DNA from: Dialister sp. UBA734
GTDB taxonomy: Bacteria; Bacillota; Negativicutes; Veillonellales; Dialisteraceae
Direction of reading: 5' to 3'
Assembly: GCA_002297935.1 (NCBI GenBank)
Contig: DBLC01000008.1
Location: 1 to 5,032 of the forward strand
Length of the DNA: 5,032 nt
The position numbers and the translations under genes were made by a program. The notes under the pieces are model-generated. The model worked only from the letters and a program-made list of their open reading frames with translations. It did not search any database and was not told where the DNA came from. This document shows, in pieces, positions 1 to 5,032 of the stretch (the first letter of the stretch is position 1; every line of letters starts with the position of its first letter).

Positions 1-27
1 GAGCGACTTGAGTAACCTGAGAGACCT
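1..27 (-). repeat. 9-base repeat array, copy A (cut by window edge)
   Basis: Read on the minus strand, three units follow each other: AGG TCT CTC, AGG TTA CTC, AAG TCG CTC. The array starts six bases after the hsdR stop codon and happens to be in the same frame. It continues past the left edge, so its full length and its end are unknown. It belongs to the same repeat family as the arrays at 4771-5023 but points the other way from the one upstream of rpn. Confidence 0.6.
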
Positions 28-33
28 GTAAGT

Positions 34-3000
34 TCAGTGTACTTTCACCGCATTGTCTCGGATGGTATTGAGCACATGGGCCAGGTCGGCCATTTGGGAG
101 AAGTTGAAAATCTCGCCGCAGTTGTACTGGTCAAAGGGAGCGGTCATGAGGCGAGCGGGGCTATCGATGTAACCATTGACTTCTACGTACTTGATGACCA
201 TTTTCACGAAGGCTATCTGCCGGGCATTCAAGTGCTGGTCATTGATGAAAGCAGAGAAGGCCTGTTCTGCTGCTTTCGCATCCAGCTTGGCAATCCGCCG
301 GACCACCAGGCCCAGTGGTTCATCGGCGAAGAATTGTTTATATTCTTCCGGCGTTCCCAGTTCCACTTTGAAAATATGCTCCAGTGCCTGGTAATCTGCC
401 TGGGTTAGTGGCTCATTGTGTACCAATTTCTGCACCGCCGGTACGTCATCGATATGTTTGGTGAAATAACTTTGCACTTTTTCCTGATAGCTCTCAAAGG
501 TTTCTGCTTGGACTCCATGGCCTTCGCTGCTGTAAGTAATCGGGTCTTCCAACACGGTGGTAATAATTCGTTCCTTATTTCCCTTATCGGAAATAAACTG
601 AATCAAGTCCCGAAGGGACGTCCGGATTTCTTCCATTTCCAAAAGTCCCACGGTGTCCAGGAAACCTTTTGTTTCTATTTCATCTAAAAGGGACATTTCC
701 TCTCGAATGGCTTTGATGCTTACCTTTTCTTTCAAAAGGGCCACGGTTTTTAGGAGCTGCTTCTTAGCATTATCATAGGTAGGAAGTTTTTCCACCTGAG
801 ACAACATCATGCCGTAGATGAAATTATCGAACCGCTTGGCCGATTCGGATGGTTCTGGATCCGAAACAAGCGGTGCCACTTCTCTAGCCAATTCACCACT
901 GTCTCCTTCACTGATGACCAGGAAGGCACCGTCTTTCTTGAACCGTTCCACCGATTTCAAATGCATCCGCACAGAAACCAGTTCTGTATTGAGAGATTTC
1001 ACCTGCCGCTGGCACAGCGCTGCCAACTGGGCCCGCCACTCCTGATACGATTCCGCAGAGTAATCGCTCTTCTGCAGCACCTTCATCAGTTCCACCCGCT
1101 TGTCGAAAAGATTCTCCGACAGGGTCTTTGGCAACTTGTCTCCCATGGAGTGATGCACTTGACGGAAATATTCAAAATTACCGCAATAGTCGAAAATGAG
1201 GAAATATTTCTTTCCTACATATTCTCCGTTTCTCCCATCCACACAAGCCAGGGACGGACAGAGACGGGTGCCTCGACCAATCATCTGCCAGAACTTCGTC
1301 TTGGACCGCACCTTTTTGAAGAACACCAAATTGACGCACTCCGGCACATCGATACCGGTATCCATCATATCCACCGACACCGCAATGACTGGATTCTTTT
1401 CTGGATTTTTGAAATCATCAATCAATGTCTCCACATAGGGATCTCCGCAGACGATACGGCGGGCAAAGGTCCCGTGGTACTTAGGATACAGCGCATTGAA
1501 CCGCTCCACAATGAACTCAGCATGTCGTTTATTTTCCGCAAAAATAATGGTCTTCCCCAGCCGGTCACCGCCGTGGACTTTGATACCCCGTTCCATCAAA
1601 TCTTCCAGCACTGTATCCACCGTGGTGGTATTGAAAACGAAATTGTTCAGTTTCTTGGATGGAATGAAATCGGGCATTTTCCCGTCATCTTCAGCAAAGT
1701 CCTCTTCGTACCGCTCTTTATCGGCATCGGACAATTCGTCGTAGGTGATGCCCTCTTCCAGGAATTTGGTCCGCACTTCGTAATTGTAGTAAGGCACCAA
1801 GTATTTCTCTTCAATGGCCTGGTCGTAATCGTAGGCATAGGTAGGCACCCCATCGACGGTGTCAAAGAATTCATAGGTATTTCGGTCCACATCGGTACGA
1901 GGAGTGGCGGTGAGGCCCACCAGAATGGCATCGAAATAGTCGAAAATGGTTTTATATTTCTTGAAAATACTCCGATGACTTTCATCGATGATAATCATGT
2001 CGAAATGGGCCGGTGTGAAAAGTCGAGAACCGGAGGCATTTTTTGATTCATCGATGGCGTTCAAAATCGTAGGATAAGTGGAAAACACGATGCGCGCGTT
2101 CCGGTCATCTTTGTTGCTGCACAGATTGCAAAGAGACATGCGAGGCAAATACTCTTTGAAAGCATCCTTTGCCTGGGACACCAAGGCGGTACGGTCCGCC
2201 AGGAAAAGCACATGGGTGATCCGATTGCCCCTGGACAATACATCGGTCAAGCTGGCAGCCACGCGGGTCTTGCCCGTGCCGGTCGCCATGACCAGCAGAT
2301 TCTTCCGGTGACCGGCGGCCAGATTGGCACACACACTGCGGATGGCTTCCTTCTGGTAGGCTCGGTTCGTGATGGCATCAGAAATAGGAATCGACGTGAG
2401 CGGCCCGTGATTTTCAGACCGACGAATCATGAGACGAGACAAGTCGTCCTGTCCAAAAATCCCGCTGACCCGACGGGGTGTCCCATTCCGATCATCCCAG
2501 AAATAGGTCTCAAATCCATTGGTAGTAAACATGAACGGCCGGCGGCCACACATCTTCTCGATGGCATTGGCATAGAGCAGTGCCTGCTGGCGTCCTACAT
2601 TGGGGTCCTGGCTGGTTTTCTTCGCTTCCACCACTGCCAGAGGGAGCCCATCAGCACCCATGAGCACATAATCCGCAAAGCCTGGCTGTCCCGGCACACC
2701 GGCCATATCCTGCACCTGGTACTCCTGCACCACATTGGTAGACGGCCCATCGAGGACCCATCCCTCCAGCTGCAGATCCACATCGATGTAAATCTTCCGA
2801 GTCTTGAACTCCGAAATCTTCTCCGGATTGAAATGCCGCTCTGCCTTGTGCTGCTCCTTCACCGACGCCAGCTCCGCCTTGATGGCAGCCAGTTCTTCCT
2901 GCAGTTTCTGGTTCTCCGCATCTTTTTCCTTCAGAAGCGCCGCTTGCTGACGAATTCGTTTCTCATTGACAGTCTTTACATCCTGAGGAATCTTGCTTTC

Positions 3001-3402
3001 TGAGAAATACCGTTCCTCATAGGTGGTGCCATAGCAGTAATCAATCCATTCCAGAAATTCAAACAGACTGCGCAGGGACTCCACCGCCGTGCTGGCAGGA
3101 ATCTTCCGTTCCTCATGGGCTGCCAGATTGCCAGCTTTCACAATGAGCTGCAACCGATACCAGGTGCTGTGATCCATCAAGTACTGGAAATCCGACGCAT
3201 GGAGCAAGGATTGCAAATTGTCATTGTAAGGAAATGGCATACTCTCCTTCCGATACACCCACTTCACCGCCAATTCCAACGTCTTGCGACAGAGAAGAGC
3301 GCACAAAGAAGGAGACGTGCTGTACATCCCTTCCGCTTCTATGGCTGTGGGCGCAAATACGGTGTAATCCGGTTTATTTTTCAAGAAATCAAAATTGCCC
3401 AT
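34..3402 (-). CDS. hsdR: Type I restriction endonuclease subunit R (HsdR)
   Basis: This is the motor and cleavage subunit of a type I restriction-modification complex. With HsdM and HsdS it would translocate DNA using ATP and cut unmodified DNA away from the target site. Residues about 20-115 resemble the DUF4145 N-terminal domain, followed by a predicted coiled coil at about 143-190. The PD-(D/E)XK nuclease shows D244, E259-A-K261 and Q273-A-L-L-Y277. The superfamily 2 helicase shows Walker A TGTGKT (K378), DESH (473-476), TATP (498-501), DTGID (681-685) and QMIGRGTR (706-713). The remaining C-terminal part fits the EcoEI_R_C type. At 1122 residues with no frameshift it is full length. The ATG start has AAAGGAG 8 bases upstream. 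No hsdM or hsdS is in the window; they may lie beyond the left edge or elsewhere. The gene is richer in G+C than the neighbouring rpn genes. The family is certain; activity of the system is unknown. Confidence 0.97.
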   Translation of the reverse strand: MGNFDFLKNKPDYTVFAPTAIEAEGMYSTSPSLCALLCRKTLELAVKWVYRKESMPFPYNDNLQSLLHASDFQYLMDHSTWYRLQLIVKAGNLAAHEERKIPASTAVESLRSLFEFLEWIDYCYGTTYEERYFSESKIPQDVKTVNEKRIRQQAALLKEKDAENQKLQEELAAIKAELASVKEQHKAERHFNPEKISEFKTRKIYIDVDLQLEGWVLDGPSTNVVQEYQVQDMAGVPGQPGFADYVLMGADGLPLAVVEAKKTSQDPNVGRQQALLYANAIEKMCGRRPFMFTTNGFETYFWDDRNGTPRRVSGIFGQDDLSRLMIRRSENHGPLTSIPISDAITNRAYQKEAIRSVCANLAAGHRKNLLVMATGTGKTRVAASLTDVLSRGNRITHVLFLADRTALVSQAKDAFKEYLPRMSLCNLCSNKDDRNARIVFSTYPTILNAIDESKNASGSRLFTPAHFDMIIIDESHRSIFKKYKTIFDYFDAILVGLTATPRTDVDRNTYEFFDTVDGVPTYAYDYDQAIEEKYLVPYYNYEVRTKFLEEGITYDELSDADKERYEEDFAEDDGKMPDFIPSKKLNNFVFNTTTVDTVLEDLMERGIKVHGGDRLGKTIIFAENKRHAEFIVERFNALYPKYHGTFARRIVCGDPYVETLIDDFKNPEKNPVIAVSVDMMDTGIDVPECVNLVFFKKVRSKTKFWQMIGRGTRLCPSLACVDGRNGEYVGKKYFLIFDYCGNFEYFRQVHHSMGDKLPKTLSENLFDKRVELMKVLQKSDYSAESYQEWRAQLAALCQRQVKSLNTELVSVRMHLKSVERFKKDGAFLVISEGDSGELAREVAPLVSDPEPSESAKRFDNFIYGMMLSQVEKLPTYDNAKKQLLKTVALLKEKVSIKAIREEMSLLDEIETKGFLDTVGLLEMEEIRTSLRDLIQFISDKGNKERIITTVLEDPITYSSEGHGVQAETFESYQEKVQSYFTKHIDDVPAVQKLVHNEPLTQADYQALEHIFKVELGTPEEYKQFFADEPLGLVVRRIAKLDAKAAEQAFSAFINDQHLNARQIAFVKMVIKYVEVNGYIDSPARLMTAPFDQYNCGEIFNFSQMADLAHVLNTIRDNAVKVH

Positions 3403-3410
3403 GAAATCGA

Positions 3411-3417
3411 CTCCTTT
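3411..3417 (-). promoter_or_regulatory. hsdR ribosome-binding site
   Basis: On the minus strand AAAGGAG lies 8 bases before the ATG of hsdR. This near-consensus Shine-Dalgarno sequence fixes the start at 3402, and the N-terminal domain begins straight after it. It also indicates that hsdR is translated independently and not by coupling to an upstream gene. Confidence 0.85.
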
Positions 3418-3423
3418 GCTGTG

Positions 3424-3524
3424 TTGGTGACTAGGAAATTACGTTATTTTCTTTATCTTACACCATACAAGAAACGTTTGCACGAAAAAATCTTACTTCT
3501 TATCCCCAATCCCCTAGTTACCAA
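3424..3524. repeat. Spaced inverted repeat in the hsdR leader
   Basis: TTGGTGACTAGG at 3424-3435 and the reverse complement of 3513-3524 (TTGGTAACTAGG) match at 11 of 12 positions, 77 bases apart. The 8-base palindrome AAACGTTT at 3472-3479 sits almost exactly at the centre of symmetry. The whole region between the hsdR start and the terminator is AT-rich and holds no convincing ORF. The arms could be a pair of operator half-sites or could fold as a long-range stem in the transcript; chance is not excluded. Confidence 0.4.
3455..3483 (-). promoter_or_regulatory. Possible hsdR promoter (weak match)
   Basis: A promoter is expected here because a terminator at 3539-3578 separates hsdR from the rpn pair. 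The best -10 candidate on the minus strand is TAAGAT at 3455-3460. The region 17 bases upstream (3478-3483) reads GTGCAA and is a poor -35 box. A second GTAAGAT copy occurs at 3490-3496, so the assignment is ambiguous. The site lies inside the 3424-3524 inverted repeat. Existence of a promoter in this gap is likely; this exact position is not. Confidence 0.3.
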
Positions 3525-3531
3525 ATTTCCT

Positions 3532-3578
3532 TTATAAAAAAACAGTAGACAGCGAATCATTTCTCTGTCTACTGTTTT
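3532..3578 (-). terminator. Rho-independent terminator of the rpn unit
   Basis: A perfect 14-base-pair stem pairs 3539-3552 with 3565-3578 (AAAACAGTAGACAG and its complement) around a 12-base loop. Read on the minus strand, the stem runs into a T tract at about 3537-3543 followed by TATAAA. It starts 13 bases after the stop of the 74-residue ORF, so it ends the rpn transcription unit and insulates hsdR. The stem also has A residues on its other flank, so weaker termination of plus-strand transcripts is possible. Confidence 0.88.
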
Positions 3579-3591
3579 CGTTTACTAACTA

Positions 3592-3816
3592 TCAATTGTT
3601 TATCGATTTCATTGCCTGCTTTTTCTCAATGACCTGCTGGACATATTGCGGCGATTTTCCTACAACTTTAGCAATAAAATCTACAGGCTTTTGAATCTCT
3701 GCCAAATTCATGATAATAAATTGCAAATGTTCTTCTCTTACTTTTTTCAATCCTATCTCAAATCCTTCTTTTCGACCTTCTTCTTTAGCCATTTTAAGTA
3801 TCATATCCCATCTCAT
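3592..3816 (-). CDS. Stand-alone Rpn C-terminal domain protein (74 aa), candidate inhibitor or remnant
   Basis: This short protein has no nuclease domain. It matches the C-terminal part of the Rpn protein just upstream: both have a KEEG-rich helical segment (residues 11-18 here), a variable linker, and the tail VGxSPQYVQQVI (residues 52-63). In DNA, 3627-3690 matches 3867-3930 at 47 of 64 positions at a constant offset of 240 bases, which points to tandem duplication followed by divergence. The ATG lies 15 bases after the upstream stop, and GAGG 8 bases before it gives a good ribosome-binding site, so it looks translated in the same operon. In E. coli, small C-terminal Rpn products inhibit the full-length toxic nuclease; a similar role here is inference. 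The alternative is a decaying remnant of a second rpn gene, but the intact frame, start signal and terminator argue against simple decay. Confidence 0.75.
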   Translation of the reverse strand: MRWDMILKMAKEEGRKEGFEIGLKKVREEHLQFIIMNLAEIQKPVDFIAKVVGKSPQYVQQVIEKKQAMKSINN

Positions 3817-3824
3817 ATGAAGCC

Positions 3825-3828
3825 CCTC
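3825..3828 (-). promoter_or_regulatory. Ribosome-binding site of the 74-residue ORF
   Basis: On the minus strand GAGG (within GCGAGGGGC) sits 8 bases before the ATG at 3816 and entirely inside the 15-base gap after the rpn stop. It supports real translation of the short ORF, probably coupled to the upstream gene, and it fixes the start where homology with the Rpn C-terminal region begins. Confidence 0.65.
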
Positions 3829-3831
3829 GCT

Positions 3832-4080
3832 TTACCGATTCATTGGCTGGGATGACGGCAAACCATCAATCACTTGCTGTACATATTGTGGTGACTGTCC
3901 TACGATTTCTGCAATCGTATCTATGGGCATGTTTCTTCCCACTAATTTTTTAATAACAAATTGATTATTCTGAGAAATGCCTTCTACTATACCTTCGGCT
4001 CTACCCTCTACTCTACCCTCTGCTCTGCCTTCTTCTTTCCCTTCTTCTTTGAACTTTCTAAGTTCCATAGCCAGTGTCAT
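3832..4080 (-). CDS. Candidate internal C-terminal Rpn product (82 aa)
   Basis: An in-frame ATG at 4080 (Met212 of the nuclease, MTLAMELRKF) is preceded by GAGG at 4090-4093 with 9 bases between. This is a better start signal than the GTG starts of the full gene. The product would hold the KEEG repeats and the C-terminal domain without the nuclease. The 74-residue ORF downstream begins at the corresponding place and has a similar leader (GAGG plus 8 bases). E. coli rpn genes are known to make such small internal products, which block the full-length nuclease. Here the internal start is predicted from sequence only. Confidence 0.45.
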   Translation of the reverse strand: MTLAMELRKFKEEGKEEGRAEGRVEGRAEGIVEGISQNNQFVIKKLVGRNMPIDTIAEIVGQSPQYVQQVIDGLPSSQPMNR

Positions 4081-4713
4081 ATATTCTCGCCTCATTTCAT
4101 CATGTTTCTTCACACGAACCACTTCCCGGTCCAGTTCTTTCATAAACTCACCTTGTGGTGCATTTCCATCTACATATCTCAAGAAAGCTGCTACATCAGG
4201 ATCTAGGGTATCACAATGGCCTTTGCTATTCAAAAATAGTTTGGTTGTCTGGTCACCTAGTTCTAACCCTTCTTTTTCTACACATCGATTGCGGAAGGTA
4301 TACATGGGCAAGCCTTCTTGAAATGGGTCAAAGGTACAAATAAATATGATATATGTTGGATTGAGCTTATTATAATACTCGCCTTTTTCCAATACTTCCA
4401 TATCTATCATCCCTTGATAATAACGAGTTCTTTTAGCAAGTTCGTCGTCCGCACCATTGGTACATTGCATTTCAATATCAAAAATACGACCATTTTCGTC
4501 CTTCACATATACATCAAGACGAATTCCTTTACTATCATAACGGATATCAATGGACTTTTCTGCATCAGGAAAAGTAATCTCTTGAATTTGAATTCCTAGA
4601 ATTCTCTCAATCAAATGCTTACAAATTCGCTTATTCTGCATGACTTTTTGAAATAGGAAATTATCCTGAATCGTCAGTTCTTCCCAAGTCTTAATTCTTC
4701 CCACGGGCACCAC
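3832..4713 (-). CDS. Rpn family recombination-promoting nuclease / putative transposase
   Basis: This is a PD-(D/E)XK nuclease of the Rpn (YhgA-like, transposase_31 / PDDEXK_2) family. E. coli members cut DNA, raise recombination and act in phage defence. With numbering from 4713, the typical N-terminal motif WEELTIQDNFLF is at 10-21. The catalytic core reads RLDVYV (D67) and FDIEMQ (E81, Q83), the usual family variant with Gln in place of Lys. A conserved RTRYYQGMID segment follows at 95-104. Six KEEG-like tetrapeptides (222-245) lead to a C-terminal domain ending near SPQYVQQVI (274-282). The length of 293 residues is normal for full-length relatives and no lesion is seen. The start is uncertain among GTG codons at 4713, 4710 and 4704; ribosome-binding-site spacing favours 4710 or 4704. 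It is the first gene of a two-gene operon. Its AT content is higher than that of hsdR. Confidence 0.93.
   Translation of the reverse strand: MVPVGRIKTWEELTIQDNFLFQKVMQNKRICKHLIERILGIQIQEITFPDAEKSIDIRYDSKGIRLDVYVKDENGRIFDIEMQCTNGADDELAKRTRYYQGMIDMEVLEKGEYYNKLNPTYIIFICTFDPFQEGLPMYTFRNRCVEKEGLELGDQTTKLFLNSKGHCDTLDPDVAAFLRYVDGNAPQGEFMKELDREVVRVKKHDEMRREYMTLAMELRKFKEEGKEEGRAEGRVEGRAEGIVEGISQNNQFVIKKLVGRNMPIDTIAEIVGQSPQYVQQVIDGLPSSQPMNR
3979..4050 (-). repeat. Six 12-base tandem repeats in the rpn gene
   Basis: Six consecutive 12-base units encode KEEG KEEG RAEG RVEG RAEG IVEG (residues 222-245). The period is a multiple of three, so gain or loss of units would change linker length without shifting the frame. 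The segment joins the nuclease domain to the C-terminal domain and is probably helical and highly charged. The downstream 74-residue paralogue keeps only about two such units. Confidence 0.85.
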
Positions 4714-4721
4714 CTTCCTTT
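4713..4721 (-). promoter_or_regulatory. rpn ribosome-binding site and GTG start cluster
   Basis: On the minus strand AAAGGAAGG overlaps the first of three in-frame GTG codons (4713, 4710, 4704). Spacing from AAAGG (4717-4721) is 3 bases to the first GTG, 6 to the second and 12 to the third. From the second AAGG (4713-4716) it is 8 to the third. The first GTG is therefore the least likely start. No ATG is available before residue 25. Confidence 0.55.
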
Positions 4722-4730
4722 CTTACCTGT

Positions 4731-4739
4731 ATTGTAGCA
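4731..4739 (-). promoter_or_regulatory. Extended -10 promoter of the rpn operon
   Basis: TGCTACAAT on the minus strand matches the extended -10 form TGnTATAAT. The -35 region at the right spacing (TGGCTT at 4754-4759, 17-base spacer) is weak, as is common with extended -10 promoters. A better TTGAAA at 4761-4766 is too far away (24 bases). Transcription would start near 4724, giving a leader of only about 10-20 bases. The 9-base repeat array at 4771-4815 abuts the promoter upstream and could affect it. Confidence 0.6.
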
Positions 4740-4770
4740 AAAGAGATAAAAGAAAGCCAGTTTCAAATAC

Positions 4771-4820
4771 AGGTTACTTAAGTTGCTAAGGATTCTCAGG
4801 TTTCTCAGGTTCCTCGAATG
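4771..4820 (+). repeat. 9-base repeat array, copy B
   Basis: Five 9-base units of the form (A[A/G]G)(NNN)(CTN) run from 4771 to 4815, followed by GAATG. TAC precedes the first unit, as it does in copy A. The units begin 32 bases upstream of the rpn extended -10 element. The frame encodes (K/R)-x-L tripeptides, but a TAA at 4747 and the lack of any ATG, GTG or TTG before the array argue against a simple peptide gene. I do not recognise the family. Confidence 0.75.
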
Positions 4821-4914
4821 TACCGCTAGACGCTATCGTCATTAGCTCAGTCAGCCCCCTTAGAACACAATGTTGTTAAGTTAAGCGAAATATGTGATGA
4901 TCCCTTTCGTAGAA
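4816..4914. other. Unassigned spacer between repeat arrays B and C
   Basis: With the arrays removed, this part of the gene-free right end (4714-5032) shows nothing assignable. It has small imperfect inverted repeats such as GACG/CGTC near 4829-4840 and ACAA/TTGT near 4867-4876, too short to interpret. An ATG at 4897 opens a 19-codon frame into array C without a good ribosome-binding site. Confidence 0.4.
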
Positions 4915-5023
4915 AAGGTTCTTAAGGTTCTGAAGGTTCTTACGGTCCTCAAATGAGATGATAACACTAACATTTATAAGCTCATTCGAGAAACCTCAGA
5001 ACCCTTAGAACCTTAAGAACCTT
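4915..5023. repeat. Facing 9-base repeat arrays (copies C and D) forming a large hairpin
   Basis: Copy C (4915-4957, plus) has four units followed by AAATGAG. Copy D (4981-5023, minus) has four units followed by GAATGAG. The two 43-base arms match as inverted repeats at 36 of 43 positions, with a 23-base loop at 4958-4980. The outermost units match perfectly (AAGGTTCTT) and similarity falls towards the loop. In both copies the triplet frame ends in TGA straight after the array. There is no T tract beside the stem, so it is not a typical terminator. It may be a small palindromic mobile or REP-like element. Confidence 0.75.
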
Positions 5024-5032
5024 TAACTTCCA

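Noticed and set aside
961..2046. Plus-strand open frame of 361 codons opposite hsdR
   Set aside because: It lies entirely antisense to the helicase region of hsdR, which has intact motifs; the translation is His/Ile-rich with no recognisable domain. It is a shadow frame.
2212..3003. Plus-strand open frame of 263 codons opposite hsdR
   Set aside because: It is antisense to the nuclease and helicase start of hsdR, with no domain or ribosome-binding site that I can support.
3977..4321. Plus-strand open frame rich in Ser/Pro opposite rpn
   Set aside because: The PSALPS-type repeats are simply the complement of the 12-base KEEG repeats in the real minus-strand gene.
3832..4713. True transposase of an insertion sequence
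   Set aside because: The family is often labelled putative transposase, but there are no IS terminal inverted repeats or target duplications around this gene. The nearby 9-base arrays are not recognised IS ends, and Rpn proteins are nucleases.
4840..4862. tRNA-like stretch (TTAGCTCAGTCAG)
   Set aside because: It resembles a D-arm, but no acceptor stem, anticodon arm or T-arm can be placed around it.
4771..5023. CRISPR array
   Set aside because: The repeats are 9 bases long and adjacent, with no unique spacers, and no cas genes are present.
4915..5023. Rho-independent terminator
   Set aside because: The hairpin is far longer than usual and has no T tract on either strand.

Overview
This window looks like part of a bacterial defence or accessory locus. 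All convincing genes are on the minus strand. From right to left (the direction of transcription) they are: a GTG-initiated Rpn-family PD-(D/E)XK nuclease (3832-4713), a 74-residue ORF that repeats only the C-terminal domain of that nuclease (3592-3816), a strong rho-independent terminator (3539-3578), and a complete type I restriction endonuclease subunit, HsdR (34-3402). No hsdM or hsdS is visible. The organism is probably a Firmicute: Shine-Dalgarno sites are strong, base composition is moderate, and Rpn proteins with an SPQYVQQVI tail are, from general knowledge, common in Negativicutes such as Megasphaera, Dialister and Acidaminococcus. The genus is inference only.

The Rpn pair is one transcription unit. 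It has an extended -10 promoter just upstream (4731-4739), a 15-base gap holding the ribosome-binding site of the second ORF, and a terminator 13 bases after the last stop. The nuclease keeps its D...E-x-Q catalytic residues. Inside its gene, at the point where homology with the 74-residue ORF begins, lies an ATG preceded by GAGG at 9 bases, which could give an 82-residue C-terminal product. E. coli Rpn proteins are reported to be toxic antiphage nucleases inhibited by a small C-terminal protein translated from within the same gene. This locus could therefore encode the nuclease, an intragenic inhibitor and a second, separate inhibitor. That is the most interesting gene-level hypothesis here.

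hsdR is separated from the rpn pair by the terminator and a 136-base leader, so it probably has its own promoter. The leader carries a widely spaced inverted repeat. HsdR is full length with intact nuclease, helicase and C-terminal regions, and it is visibly richer in G+C than the rpn genes, which suggests that the two units have different histories.

The noncoding ends carry a family of 9-base tandem repeats of the form (A[A/G]G)(NNN)(CTN). One array starts six bases after the hsdR stop (1-27, minus orientation). Another lies just upstream of the rpn promoter (4771-4815, plus orientation). Two more (4915-4957 and 4988-5023) face each other as a near-palindrome with 43-base arms. Three of the four arrays show the same end, (g/a)aatg. 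The fourth runs off the window. The hsdR-rpn block is thus bracketed by outward-facing copies of an unrecognised dispersed repeat. The rest of 4816-4914 shows nothing I can assign.
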